DNA from: Nansenia antarctica
Taxonomy: Eukaryota > Chordata > Actinopteri > Argentiniformes > Microstomatidae
Assembly (NCBI GenBank): GCA_963989245.1
Contig: OZ022345.1
Coordinates: 21,565,196-21,629,195, forward strand
DNA: 64,000 nt
Direction of reading: 5' to 3'
The position numbers and the translations under genes were made by a program. A model generated the notes under the pieces. The model was not told where the DNA came from, did no database searches, and saw nothing but the letters and a program-made list of their open reading frames with translations. This document shows, piece by piece, positions 22,193 to 33,955 of the stretch; within the stretch, counting starts at the first letter, position 1, and each line of letters starts with the position of its first letter.

Positions 22193-22474
22193 CTACACTA
22201 CGCTCGTGAAGTCGCGCTGGAACTCTGACCAGCACTCGTGGAACGCCTCTCGTCCAATCAAAGCACTCGGTCCCTTTATGACGTCGAGCCCAGTGTGCGC
22301 TTCGGCGCTCTCTGAGCGAATCGACGAACGCAGCAAATGCCGTATGATATTCGTGGTATTGAAAGACCTTGCGTGCGTTCCTCCCCGAGGTATTTCTTTT
22401 GAGCAGACATTACAAACGGCATATTTGTTGTCTCTTTCCGACACAGTGTAATATTTCCAGACTGGCGACGCCAT
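22193..22474 (-). pseudogene. hAT transposase N-terminal BED finger
   Basis: From the ATG at 22474 the frame reads MASPVWKYYTVSERDNKYAV followed by CNVCSKEIPRGG and a NTTNIIRHL helix, a BED-type zinc finger. The frame then continues into non-homologous sequence to 22193, so the transposase core is deleted. Confidence 0.75.
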
Positions 22475-22821
22475 TTTGTAAACTGATCGGTCGTGTTTGA
22501 TCGGACGTTTTGAGAACTCAAAACCGATCAAGGCCATATCAGCCGATACTGATCGGCGCCGATCAGATCGGAGCATCACTAGTTAGGACCTATTTCATGT
22601 CGCATTTCTCCTCTTTGATGGCATATGACGCTATAGCTATGGTACTTATTAAACCAAAACACGCAATCTAATCCAAGCAGTTGTTATTATGTAATATTAT
22701 TGATGGGTTATATCATGTTCTGACTAACAGCGGCTGTTTCTCCAGCGTTCCTGTCACATCGAATTTCGGAACGCCATGAAAATAAATCTGCCCTCCGTGT
22801 CTAATGTTATCTATCTAACGT

Positions 22822-22890
22822 TACATGTTTTAAGGCTGATCTGTGCATGATACTGGTGCATTTTGACATACTTCATGTTGCATTCCCCCC
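22822..22890. repeat. dispersed repeat copy (intron 3 of gene A)
   Basis: The ACATGTTTTAAGGCTGATCT block that also occurs near 4846 and 5376. In copy B the same position (52911) received a hAT insertion. Confidence 0.6.
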
Positions 22891-23626
22891 TTTGATGGCA
22901 GATGATGCCTGAAATTTACCTTAAGTTCAGCCGCGAAGTTCTTGCATGGTTTTCCTATCTCAGTGCAGACTGCAGGGTAGGAGCACAGGATGATAGCCTA
23001 CAGATCACCTATTCTGCCATGGTCTGATAATGAAGCATTGTTCTTTTTTGTTTGATGACTCTGATCCGTTAATAGTGTAAAACCGAGCGTCAATGCTTTT
23101 CTATGACACTACTGATGACGTATCAGGGTCTTGAAGGGTTGTCCCATTTCATAGGGAAAGATTTCAACCACTATGGCTTGTGGCTCTGTTCAGAGGCCTT
23201 GGCTCCAAAGCAAGTGGCACTCCAACACAGATAACATTTGCGTATCTGCAACTTCTGCACATGCTTCTGGTTAGGGGTGTAACGGATCGCCCCCCACGGT
23301 TCGGCACGCATGTGTACCGCGGATCAATTGCAAAATGTAACCAAGTAATAATATTACTTAATATTAGTTAATATCCCTTGTAAATCACAATGTAGAGTTG
23401 CCATGAAAAGATAGACGCGACAGTTGCGTGCTTTCTTTTACTCTAAAGCGCAATGATAGGTTGATAATGGGGGGAAAAAATCCAGAACAACAAGGCTGCG
23501 TTCGTAAATTCGCTCTGGAATCTGATCAGCATTCATGGAATTATGACTTGGTCCCTTTATGACGTCGGACCCAGTGTGCTCTCCGGCGCTCTCAGAGCAA
23601 ATTTACGAACGCAGCCCAAGTGTTTC

Positions 23627-23764
23627 ATGGCGAGTGCTGCTAATGTTGGCGACAGAGAAGAACTCGAAATGCCTCCCTCGTCATTTAAATCCCATGTATG
23701 GGAGCACTTTGGCTTCTCTGTCAATTATAACAATGACGGACAGTGTCATTGGAAGTGTGGTTGA
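23627..23764 (+). pseudogene. hAT BED-finger N-terminus
   Basis: It reads MASAANVGDREELEMPP and then KSHVWEHFGFSVNYNNDGQ before a stop. The W-E-H-F-G-F block is the start of a BED domain. The frame after the stop (VDKKVTVFKRCATRK) continues the domain, showing a frameshift. The same lesion is in copy B (54507-54644), so it predates the duplication. Confidence 0.7.
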
Positions 23765-24505
23765 TAAAAAAGTTACTGTGTTTAAGCGTTGTGCAACGAG
23801 AAAGTCGTACGAGCATGGCCACACATTTGACGGGAGTGTTGACGGGAGGCATGAAAAAGGCAGCTTGATAACTTCTGATAATGTAGCCAATTTTTTCATA
23901 CCATGTTTAAAGTAAGGTTTCACTTTATTATATAGTTAAAATATATAGTTAAAAGTGCCACCCCTCCTAAATTTCGTTGTTTGGTACCTGTACTGTAGCA
24001 ATGACAATAAAGACCATTCATTCATTCATTCATTCATTCATTCATTCAGAAAACATGTTTATTTGTCTGCTTTAAAGAGCCCAGTGATTCACTGCTGCAA
24101 CCAGGTGCCTCCTCCCTCTCTCCTACTGCATCATTTAAGTTGAATGAATGAATGAATGAATGAATGAATGAAGGGTCTTTATTGTCATTGATATAGTACA
24201 GGTACCATACAACGAAATTTGTGAGGGGGGGCTCCCCTGGTGCTAGGAAAAAAATACTAAAAACAAGAAGGGAAAAGAGCTGGTTTTTTATAAAGGCTAT
24301 ATCCACTATCCACTATACTATACTATACAAATAAAACACTGTGCTGTACTCTATGCTATGCTATAAATATCCTAACATTTCCTATCTCTGAACCTTATGT
24401 GCACGAGGGTTGTCATATTGCACATAGTATTATTGCACATTCACACATTGAATGTGTGTTTCTGTTTAATATGTAGCCTAATGTTTGAGTGTAGAATATG
24501 TTATG

Positions 24506-24626
<121 letters not shown>

Positions 24627-24961
24627 AGTTTTGACATCTTGAATGTTGTTGGGTTTTACACAGTAAAAGTGGTGTTTTTACAGAATTCGAGGAAAAAGCT
24701 TTTTATTTTTATTTGTATGTTTTGTGTTGATCCGAAAAATGATCCGATCCGTGACTCAAAAACCGTGACACGATCCGATCCGTGACTTAGGTGATCCGTT
24801 ACACCCCTACTTCTGGTGCATACTGGGAACTGGAGTCCTAAGGTTATAAACACATATCACCAGACACACTGCTGACATATTTTAGTTTAACATGAGAGAG
24901 TGGCTCGTTTAGGTTAATGAGCATGTGACAATGAATTGGCTCAAGTTGTTTGCGTCATTGA

Positions 24962-25080
24962 TAGGGCTGTCCCTAACGACTATTTTTCTAACGATTAATC
25001 TAGCGATTATTTTTTCGATTAGTCGGTTACTCTAACGACTAATTTAACAATTAGTCTAACAATATATTTTTTTACTGTTC
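24962..25080. repeat. hAT end fragment
   Basis: Starts TAGGGCTGTCCCTAACGAC and continues with a string of ACGATTAATC-type motifs seen at ends of fish hAT elements. No opposite end was found. It is present in both copies (55673 in B). Confidence 0.45.
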
Positions 25081-25405
25081 GATTAATGTATCACGTATGT
25101 AATTTTCCTCAAAATAATGGCTGTATTGTCTCTCTCTGTTTAACAGTGTCTATATAAAGCACTCTGGGTAATAGCTGCTGCTCTTATAAAACAAAGCAGT
25201 GTATGACATGCACATTACTCAGACAGCCACCCCTTTAAATGATCAGCTGATGTATGGGGGCTGTCTGTGGGCCCGCAATTAAACACAGACACCTTTAATT
25301 CGGCGAACTGCTACTACTACTACTGTAACTGCCTCTGTGAAACAGCCCCAGACACAGGGCAGACTCACTGCTATGTTTAGCCAACTTGAATGCCAACATG
25401 GCCAT

Positions 25406-25927
25406 CAGGGTTTTTCCTGGCTCAAAATGAGGCGGAGGTGGTACCAGTGGTGTTTGACATCGGGGGGGACCCATGAAGCAGGGCTGTCTGGTGGTCCTTT
25501 AACATCAAACACTTAATTTCTTGCTTTCTGGTGAATTAATATGCACCAATTTGTGCCTTTTCTGCATCAATTTATGGTGGAATTATTTATGTAAAGGAAA
25601 ACACAATATTCAGGCACCAGATGACCATTCAAAATATAATGTAATATAATGCAATATAAGGCTCTTAGGCATTCTGTACTTTCAAATATGTATTCTCCTT
25701 GAGCAGTCAACATACTATCAGCTATTTTGCTAGCAGAAACGAAAGCTAACTTATTTGCGAAACAGCGCCCCCGCCACCACTTCGGCGCAGTGCAGCAATT
25801 GCAGTTAGAAATGACAGAAAGTGCAACGCTTGTAGAAAATACGACCGTCAGTTTGTCGAGAGCTGGAGGCGGCTAGAAATATGACGGAGGCGGCCGCCTC
25901 ATAATTCTCTATGCAGGAAAAACCCTG
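25406..25927. mobile_element. 522-bp non-autonomous DNA transposon
   Basis: Ends CAGGGTTTTTCCTG / CAGGAAAAACCCTG, with GAGGCGG-rich subterminal parts at both sides. GCCAT flanks it on both sides, giving a 5-bp match. Copy B has the same 522-bp element at 56091-56612. No coding capacity is seen; the superfamily is not settled because hAT would need an 8-bp TSD. Confidence 0.65.
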
Positions 25928-26382
25928 GCCATTTAGAAGTCTGTCCATCACCACAACACATAGCTAGCTAGTAGCTACATGGCTAGCTAACATTACTCTC
26001 GCTGCTATGTTATGATTAGCTAAATTGATGCTAACGTAGCATGTGAGCTACGAGCTAGATAATGTAGGTGCGAGCACCACAATGACAATAGGCTACCGTA
26101 GCTAGCCAGCTACATAGCTAACGTTACTAACACCAGAAGACAAGACATACAAACTTTATAGAAGATTGATACATTGAAAAAGGCATGAATATTTTCTGTT
26201 TTTCTCCCTCCCCTCCACCCACCCCTCCCTCTCAAACATGTCTGCATGCATATATACATATAGATTTGCCCATCTACACACACACAAATATAAACAAGTT
26301 TACGACTAGCAGATCTTCTAGTAGGCACCCACTTCTTTACATATTTCATGGGGTTCCAACACTCAAGTGGAGGTCCAACTAG

Positions 26383-26571
26383 TTAAATAAAGATAAGAGC
26401 TGAGGTGTTTTCAATTCTCAGTTGTGTGCGCAAAGGTGTGACAACATTATTCATTTCTGAAAAACCTCTTTCCCAATCTGCACTACTCACAGGAATGGTA
26501 TCAATTGCATGTCTGAGTTTAAGAAGGGCTTTCTGCATGGTGATCTGTGTATGGTCTATTATGTTTGGCAA
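26383..26571 (-). pseudogene. hAT dimerisation-domain fragment in last intron
   Basis: It reads IPVSSADWERGFSEMNNVV and then RTQLRIENTSALIFI, the C-terminal block of KIAA1586/ZNF862-like hAT-derived proteins (x-S-x-x-ERGFS-x-MN). The nearby upstream part is too decayed to read. Identical in copy B at 57068-57256. Confidence 0.65.
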
Positions 26572-27002
26572 TATAATATGCTATATTGAAGACATTCTTA
26601 GTGGAGGCTAGACACTCCTCTTGTGTTTTCAGAAAGTTTGACTCCAAAGTGTTTTCACCCTGTTTTTTGTTTTGTTTGTTTTTCTACTATTTCTTCTGCT
26701 AGCTTGTGGCTCTGTGAGACACTGTGTTCTTGTATCTTCTTTCTCAAAGATTTCATTTGTTTCTCCCTGGTTCTGCCATATTGGCCAATGGAGTCCACCT
26801 GGAGTCCTTATCAAACTCTACCTAGCTATGACAGATTCAGTTAATCCATTAATCAGATACCCAAAGCTAAATATATAAGCTGCAATAAATTATTTTAGAA
26901 ACACTCCAGAGATGTGGTGTTACTTCTGGCACTGCTGAGTCTATGGAAGCAGCACTTGTTCTCATGTTGTTTCTAATCCTGTATATGTTCCTATTCTTAC
27001 AG

Positions 27003-27802
27003 GAGAGAGCTCCAACCCAGACTCAGACATGGAGCCCAGCTCCACCGCATCAGGAAGCCATAAACAACACAGACGGAGGAGGAGGAGCTCAAGACAGAAG
27101 AATCACCACTGTTTAGATTGCAGTGAGAGTTTCATTTGTCCAACTCACCTTAAATCACAACCACAGACTCAAGGAGGACAGAAGACTCACTCTTGTCTTC
27201 AGTGTGGAAAGAGATTTGGTTATATGAGCAAACTAAAGACACACCAGAGAATACACACAGGAGAGAAGCCATTCTGCTGCTCCCAGTGTGGGAAGAGTTT
27301 CAGTAAGGCAGGAAACCTAAAGAGTCACCAGAGAACACACACAGGAGACAAGCCATTCTGCTGCTCCCAGTGTGGGAAGAGTTTCAGTCATGCAGGAGAC
27401 CTAAAGAAACACCAGAGAATACACACAGGAGAGAAGCCATTCTGCTGCTCCCAGTGTGGGAAGAGTTTCAGTGAGGCAGGAAACCTAAAGAGTCACCAGA
27501 GAATACACACAGGAGAGAAGCCATTCTGCTGCTCCCAGTGTGGGCAGAGTTTCAGTGAGGCAGGATCCCTAAAGAAACACCAGAGAATACACACAGGAGA
27601 GAAGCCATTCTGCTGCTCCCAGTGTGGGAAGAGTTTCAGTCAGGCAGACAACCTAAATAGTCACCAGAGAACACACACAGGAGAGAAGCCATTCTACTGC
27701 TCCCAGTGTGGGAAGAGTTTCAGTCAGGCAGGATCCCTAAAGAGACACCAGAGAACACACACACTAGTTAACACGACTGCTCCCAGTGTGGGAGGTGTTT
27801 AA
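27003..27802 (+). CDS. ZNF gene A exon 4 (seven C2H2 fingers)
   Basis: After the acceptor CTTACAG the exon encodes ESSNPDSDMEPSSTASGSH, a basic patch (RRRRRSSRQK), a degenerate finger with CLDCSESF but no zinc-binding histidines, and seven canonical fingers with TGEKPF linkers. Residues at helix positions -1,2,3,6 are YSKT, KGNS, HGDK, EGNS, EGSK, QDNS and QGSR. The backbone is almost invariant, so variation is concentrated at DNA contacts. One linker is TGDKPF. The stop is TAA at 27800-27802. Binding of specific DNA in the nucleus is expected from the family. Confidence 0.92.
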
Positions 27803-28150
27803 AGGAGGCAGGAGCCCTAAAGAAGAAGGGGGGGGGGGGTCTGCTGGCTGCACCATCATATAATGTATGTACATGTGCTTGTTGATCGGATCAGGGAGAA
27901 GGTTGTGTCATGACATGAGCCTTTTCTAGATTATTTTCTCTCAATTTCTCCCGTCCTCTCCTCCTACCCTCCCTTCCTCTCCCTCCTTCCTCCTCCCACC
28001 CTCTCCCCCCTTCCTCTCCTCCCTTCCTCTCATCTCCTCCTCTCCTCCCTTCCTCTCCCCCCTTCCTCTCCTCTCTTCCCTGTGTCCCTGTCCCCTCCTG
28101 CGTCATGTCACCGCCCCTTCCACCCAGATGTGGCCTTGGTGTTTAGAAGC
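27803..28150. other. 3' UTR with G run and CT-rich tract
   Basis: A G run (about 27829-27839) follows the stop codon, then a polypyrimidine tract of CCTCTC-type repeats at about 27950-28090. Copy B has a longer and rearranged tract (58450-58640). Confidence 0.6.
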
Positions 28151-28187
28151 CGAGTGTGACTGAATACTGGTATTTTGTTAAGTTTGC

Positions 28188-28193
28188 AATAAA
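28188..28193 (+). terminator. candidate poly(A) signal of ZNF gene A
   Basis: AATAAA in GCAATAAATCC, about 385 bp after the stop codon. It is conserved at 58791-58796 after gene B. Confidence 0.45.
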
Positions 28194-29800
28194 TCCTCCT
28201 TACGTTTCAGCTGGAAGACTGAGATGTTGTACATCATATCACATTAAGATATACATCCTACCACTTCTCAGTTTTCTATTAGATCAGCTTATTTTCTGGA
28301 CATACGCCTGGATGTACTCCAATACTATTCCTCCCCCCACATTTGTTAGATTGTCCTCTAGCCTGTGTGTACGAATTGACATCGACAACAATGCAGATTT
28401 TTTTTTGATTTTTTTTTATGTGTTTTTATTTTTGGATTATTCTGAAAGTTTAAATGTTTTAGAGCCCCCTCAATATAACAATCAACAGTTTTAGTATCCT
28501 TAAATACTTTTTGTCAGCGAACTAAGCTTGTTTTCATGACGTGATTCACAACACTCGTCTGCTCTAACACGTTCTGAGCTTTGTACTCAGGTGAGTGTTG
28601 TCATGGTGATACATGTCTTGTTCATGTTTTGGGACTGTGTGATCATCTAGTGTTGTGTAGTTATGTGTTTTTAGCATGTTCATGTTCTGTCAGCATGTTG
28701 TGATGTGCTAAACATGCAGAGCAGCTGTTGTTGTTAGCTAGCTAGCTAGCGCGATGGAGCACCGTCTGAAACCAACGTGTTTGTTTGTTTTGGTTCAGGG
28801 AGATTTTCTCCGCTAGTTGAATCGAGGTGTACCAACATTCACATAAACAATAAATTAATCTAATTTCAACTGGTTTCAGTGTATGACATCATCATTTGAG
28901 AGCTGACAATCTACACTGTCATAATCTGTATTAAAAAAAAAGGAAAGATGACCGTATCGACTTGGTCCACCTTTCACCAGCTGCTGTCACTCACTTTGGT
29001 ATAAAATGGTGCCAGTGATGTCATTGATGCATTATTTCATAAGGGAACATTTCAACCTCATGACTCACAATAATAGAGCAATCTGCCAACAGTGTGGGAA
29101 TAATATTAGATAGTGATTGAGTCAAATTATTTATCACAATTTCCCCTTTCAACAGAATACTAAACAACACAACTTTCATAAATAAATACATAGAGCATGG
29201 AGAAATTAACATTTTATATTCATCACACTTCTGAAATGATCCTTCAAAATACAGACTTCTCTCTCTTTCTAGGCTGATTGTGTAAAAAGAAATGATATAT
29301 GAACTGGGTGTTGGAAGTTTACGATGAATAATTGTGTTGTGTGTGTCACCTTTAGAGCTGTTGCATATAACGTGTCTGTCACCGATAATGACGGCCTACC
29401 CACTGCTGTCAGACGGAGACGGAGCCGCTCGCGGGGTGAGTCACAGAGACCGCGGGGAATTCATAAAGGAACAGCAGAACTTCAAATGGAATGAAATGGA
29501 TGATTAGTCATTCTACCAGAGCTGTTCTCTGATCTTTATTGTCATTGAACGGGTACAACGAAATTGAATGCAAACCCTAGGTGCTAACAATCAACACTGT
29601 CCTAAGATAATAAAACACAGTCCACAGATAATAAAAAACAAGAATGAGACATAAATAGACATACATAGGGGGGATATAAATAAGGGGATAAGTAATCAGT
29701 AGGAATCTGAGAATGTATCTATTATGTAAACGTATATACTTATATAGTACACTATATGGCCTATTCACAGGGGGGTATATAGACAGGGGGGTGTTAGCAT
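28194..29800. other. gene-free flank of ZNF gene A
   Basis: No gene is supported. It contains GCTA repeats near 28737-28750, a candidate mini-exon at 29388-29435, and a TTTATTGTCATTG...ACAACGAAATT tail near 29535-29565 that resembles retroelement 3' ends in fish. The equivalent in copy B is 58797-60920. Confidence 0.4.
29388..29435 (+). other. possible small coding exon
   Basis: ATGACGGCCTACCC opens a 16-codon frame (MTAYPLLSDGDGAARG) ending at a strong donor, GGG|GTGAGT. In copy B the same stretch has a 3-bp insertion that keeps the frame. There is no other evidence of expression. Confidence 0.2.
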
Positions 29801-29924
29801 GTATTTTTTGTTTATTTTTACTAGATCTTAGCCGAGTTCAGTGCACTTATGGCCCTGGGGAAGAAACTGAACTTTAGTCTGTTTGTCCAGGTGGGCATGA
29901 TACTGAAGCACCTGCCTGAGCACA

Positions 29925-30955
29925 GCCGTATGAAGTGTTTGTTGCCAGGTAGGGTGGTGGGGGTCCAGCTGTATGAAGTGTTTGTTGCCAGGGTGGTGTG
30001 GTCCAGCTGTATGAAGTGTTTGTTGCCCGGGTGGTGTGGGTCCAGCCGTATGAAGTGTTTGTTGCCCGGGTGGTGTGGTCCAGCTGTATGAAGTGTTTGT
30101 TGCCAGGGTGGTGTGGTCCAGCTGTATGAAGTGTTTGTTGCCAGGTAGGGTGGTGTGGGTCCAGCTGTATGAAGTGTTTGTTGCCCGGGTGGTGTGGTCC
30201 AGTTGTATGAAGTGTTTGTTGCCAGGTAGGGTGGTGTGGGTCCAGTTGTATGAAGTGTTTGTTGCCAGGTAGGGGGGGGGGGTCCAGCCGTATGAAGTGT
30301 TTGTTGCCAGGTAGGGTGGTGAGGGTCCAGCCGTATGAAGTGTTTGTTGCCAGGTAGGGTGGTGGGGGTCCAGCTGTATGAAGTGTTTGTTGCCAGGTAG
30401 GGGGGGGGGTCCAGCTGTATGAAGTGTTTGTTGCCAGGTAGGGTGGGGGGGGTCCAGCTGTATGAAGTGTTTGTTGCCAGGTAGGGTGGTGAGGGTCCAG
30501 CTGTATGAAGTGTTTGTTGCCCGGGTGGTGGGGGTCCAGCTGTATGAAGTGTTTGTTGCCAGGTAGGGTGGTGTGGGTCCAGCCGTATGAAGTGTTTGTT
30601 GCCAGGTAGGGGGGGGGGGTCCAGCCGTATGAAGTGTTTGTTGCCAGGTAGGGTGGTGTGGGTCCAGCCGTATGAAGTGTTTGTTGCCAGGTAGGGTGGT
30701 GTGGGTCCAGCCGTATGAAGTGTTTGTTGCCAGGTAGGGGGGGGGTCCAGCTGTATGAAGTGTTTGTTGCCAGGGTGGTGTGGTCCAGCTGTATGAAGTG
30801 TTTGTTGCCAGGTAGGGTGGTGTGGGTCCAGTTGTATGAAGTGTTTGTTGCCAGGTAGGGTGGTGGGGGTCCAGCCGTATGAAGTGTTTGTTGCCAGGTA
30901 GGGTGGGGGGGGTCCAGCTGTATGAAGTGTTTGTTGCCAGGGTGGTGTGGGGCCT
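29925..30955. repeat. about 43-bp minisatellite, copy A
   Basis: About 25 units containing GTATGAAGTGTTTGTTGCC and a GGTAGGGTGGTG spacer of variable length. Copy B has about 24 units at 61030-62030 with a different order of variants. The flanks (GCACTTATGGCCCTGGGGAA and GAGACAGTGGGAGTTGTCC) look like one ancient repeat whose interior was amplified. Confidence 0.95.
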
Positions 30956-31009
30956 TGAGGATTTTGACTGCCTTCTTGAGACAGTGGGAGTTGTCCAGTT
31001 CTTCCAGGG

Positions 31010-31012
<3 letters not shown>

Positions 31013-31043
<31 letters not shown>

Positions 31044-31044
31044 C

Positions 31045-31072
<28 letters not shown>
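31013..31072. repeat. (GT)n and (CTGT)n microsatellite
   Basis: A GT tract followed by CTGT repeats. Copy B (62090-62128) has shorter tracts. Confidence 0.9.
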
Positions 31073-31075
<3 letters not shown>

Positions 31076-31595
31076 GCCCCTCAGTGTGTGTGCCTGTGTG
31101 TGTAATAATAACTTTTTATTTGCAACTTGGGGTTCACTTATCTATTACATGTGCTTATGGTTCTGTCAATTACCAATTGTTTAGCTATTGTTGAAACGTG
31201 TAAACTGTGTAGGCCTACTGAACTAATTCAAAGATTTGGATAAGATGCTGACCTGTCAGTGTAATTCAGTGTACACCTGGTGGAGTGGAGAGGAAAACAA
31301 CTACCCATACGCCGAAGAAGAGTGTACACCTGGCACCATAGTGAATTATTGAACACAACACTTAACAGTAACAGTTTCCCAGCTATATTTCGCTTTCGTT
31401 TTCATGCAATGAATTTAATACACCCAGACGAGGTGATACACTTAGCAGCAAGGACGTGCACAGGTACGGACTCTTTTTATTTTTATTTTTATTGAACATT
31501 AAAAATGAACAAGCAGAAACACACTCACTTTTGCCACCACAGTTGAAAACATTGCGCTAAAGTGCCCTCTTGAGTGGTGAAATCATGGGAAAACA

Positions 31596-31870
31596 TTAAG
31601 TTCCAGAGGGTGGGAGCTGCCACACTGCTGCCACACTGAAAGCTCTGCCCCCGAAGGTCCTTAGGTTGGTGCGGGGGGTGGAGAGTAGGCCCATGCCTAG
31701 GGACCGCAGGTTCCGGGAAGGGGTGTGTTGACAGAGAAGGTCAGTGAGATACTGGGGGGCGCAGGCGTGGAGGGATTTGTAGGTGAGGAGGAGGATTTTG
31801 TATGTGATGCGGGACTTGACCGGAAGCCAGTGGAGGTGAATGAGGGTGGGGGTGATGTGCTGCCAGGTTG
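31596..31870 (-). pseudogene. LINE RT C-terminal fragment, only in copy A
   Basis: The minus strand reads HLHWLPVKSRITYKILLLTY and later LCQHTPSRNLRS and FGGRAFSVAA, the conserved C-terminal end of L2/Jockey-group ORF2 proteins (compare the equivalent end of the L2 at 40186). Copy B lacks this block and instead has a short palindromic sequence at 62485-62530. Confidence 0.75.
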
Positions 31871-31877
31871 CCATTAT

Positions 31878-31986
31878 AACAACTATGTTCTGTGTATTTG
31901 GGATGTATTTGGTGGCAGCACAGAGACCCTGGCCTCCACTCTGACATACGCCCTGCTGCTGAGGACAGCTCACACCCATGTACACG
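31878..31986 (+). pseudogene. cytochrome P450 I-helix-like exon fragment, copy A
   Basis: It reads NNYVLCIWDVFGGSTETLAS and then TLTYALLLRTAHTHV before a GTACCT donor. The D-x-F-G-x-S-x-x-T-L-x-x-x-L pattern resembles the oxygen-binding I-helix of CYP1/CYP2-type P450s. The heme-binding region is not present nearby. Recognition is by eye only, and a chance resemblance cannot be excluded. Confidence 0.3.
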
Positions 31987-32464
31987 GTACCTGTATTCAC
32001 TACCTATACTAGTAGTCAGTCGAGTAGTCGGTCGAGAGAGGACGCTGGCATTGCTTGTTCGCCGCTTCTCAGATGCTACACTACAGACATCTGTCTATGG
32101 CTCTGGAGAGAAACTCAGAACTACACAGATAGATAAGATAGCCAGACTGTGTTTACCACCTCAAATTAATACATTTATGCCCAGCCAATTCCACGTTTAG
32201 AGGTAGCTAGCTAACATTACATTGATCATACTCGTAAGACTTTTCACTTTTCAAAAAATGCCGGTCGAGAGAGGACGCTGGCGTTGCTTGTTTTCGCCGC
32301 TTCTCCGCCCGAAATCTAGATATACTTGCAGTATACAGAGTAGATTGTCCTACAAAGACTAAAGATTTAGATTTAGTAATCTGAAAATTAATTAGACCAC
32401 TATACTTTCTTTTATTTCTTTTTTTGTTTCTTTTTATATTACTACTCTATCTTTTCAGTTTGTA

Positions 32465-32516
32465 AAGCGTCTTTGAGTGTCTAGAAAAGCGCTATATCAG
32501 TCTAATGTATTATTAT
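32465..32516 (+). repeat. L2-type LINE 3' tail fragment
   Basis: GCGTCTTTGAGTGTCTAGAA with GCGCTATATCAGTCTAATG and an ATT-rich end, the same block as at 861-930 and 63133-63182. Confidence 0.5.
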
Positions 32517-32903
32517 TTAAGCAATATCACACGAGAGGGAGTGTGTTATACTGAATATCAGCACGGCTGTGATTCGGTCGTAGGTACGAGGCCGCAGGCC
32601 GAGTACCGAAGACAATGGGTCTCTCTTCTTCAGAGAAAGTTCAGAGGGAGATAGAAGGACGAGGTGGTTGGCTCAAGTGGAGTCCCCGCATCTGATGACA
32701 GACCAAACTTGTGTGTGTGGGGGGGTGATGTTCACTTCCTCAGGGAGAGAGCACAACACAGAAGTACAATCATGAAGGCCCTCTTGGGAGCCTGTAGCCA
32801 AAACCTGATGATGTGTTGGTCGTCGTTCTCCCTGGGAAAGTGTCGGGTGGTGGAAGTGGAGCAGGCTGGGGGGGTGATGTTACAGATGGTACAGTCCAGC
32901 CTG

Positions 32904-32907
<4 letters not shown>

Positions 32908-32938
<31 letters not shown>
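32908..32938. repeat. (CA)n at the right edge of copy A
   Basis: A CA tract just before the last shared bases GTGCATGGGATA. In copy B the tract (63554-63630) is longer and has an AA interruption. Confidence 0.9.
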
Positions 32939-32940
<2 letters not shown>

Positions 32941-32943
32941 GCA

Positions 32944-33335
32944 TGGGATAGATTGGAGTGGAGAGTCGTCGCGATGGCGTCCTCTGTGGACCTGTGGGCT
33001 CTGTAGGCGAACTGGTATGGATCCTGGTTGGGCGGGAGGCGTGTGACTATGTGGGCCCGGACCAGTTTCTCGAAGCACTTCATGATGATTGGTGTGAGTG
33101 CCACCGTGCGGTAGTCGTTTAGGCAGCTCACCGTGCTTTTCTTCGGGACTGGGATGATTGTTGAGGTTTTCAGGCAGGGTGGGATTGTGGCCTGGGTCAG
33201 GGACTGGTTGAAGATGTTGGTGAAAATCCCGGCCAGCTGGTCGGCGCAGTCCCTCAGCACCCGTCCCAGGACGCCATCCGGCCCTGAGGCTTTTCTGGGG
33301 TCCACCGCCTTCAGCACGCGTCTGCCACAGACCAC
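32944..33335 (-). pseudogene. LINE reverse transcriptase fragment
   Basis: The minus strand reads VDPRKASGPDGVLGRVLRD, then FNQSLTQATIPPCLK, VPKKSTVSCLNDYRTVALTP and YRAHRSTEDAI. These are RT fingers of a fish L2/Rex-like LINE. It is truncated at SNLSH, where the (CA)n tract begins; this truncation point is also the duplication boundary. Confidence 0.8.
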
Positions 33336-33857
33336 AGAGAGAAGTTAACACTTAACAGTTTTAGTTTGCAATAGACTAGACCACTAGCAAACAACAGAAT
33401 TTCCGGTTCATCTTTGTTTTTTAATAAAACTAATAAATTCACGAACTTTTACTAAACGTTTTTAGGACTCAAACTTTGGACAGAGTCTATATCTGAAAAA
33501 TCCACCTCCACCAGAATGCACACAAGACAATCACAACACTGTCAGTCCCCCATGCACATGGAACGCTACAGGAACTCACCCACAACCTTCCTCTGCACAC
33601 TAATTAAAGGGATATATCAGTACACATTATAGATGGTTTCATAACATGCATGTAACCTGTATGTAACCCGTATGTAACCTGTATGTAACCTGTATGTCCA
33701 TAGATCAGGAGAAACTGTAATAATACATGGTCCAGAGTTGTTTATACAGCCACTACTAACTTCAGGTAAATGTAACGATGGCATGTTTAATATTTGTGGC
33801 CAAATCAAAGCTATGGATGATGACATGATTGGGTCGGAGATTTAACAATTATATTTA

Positions 33858-33955
<98 letters not shown>

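Larger units (their letters stand above)
21385..22581 (-). mobile_element. BED-type hAT element, only in copy A
   Basis: The ends are TAGAGATGCTCCGATC and, reverse complemented, TAGTGATGCTCCGATC. The 8-bp TSD GTTAGGAC lies at 21377-21384 and 22582-22589, and copy B has the single empty site at 52611-52618. Only the ends of the transposase gene remain: a BED finger (22193-22474) and a dimerisation-domain remnant (21949-22083). It is an internally deleted, non-autonomous derivative. Confidence 0.95.

Noticed and set aside
29849..30272. Frames starting MALGKKLNFS and repeat proteins after it
   Set aside because: They run into the minisatellite and change frame with unit length; there is no sign of a protein family.
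29925..30955. Regular repeat array that looks CRISPR-like
   Set aside because: Spacers are themselves near-identical G-rich variants, the setting is a fish genome and there are no cas genes; it is a minisatellite.
31892..32200. A 102-codon plus-strand frame almost identical in both copies (also 62555-62863)
   Set aside because: Identity only reflects the recent duplication; no domain is recognised, and the overlapping P450-like frame is the better, though weak, reading.
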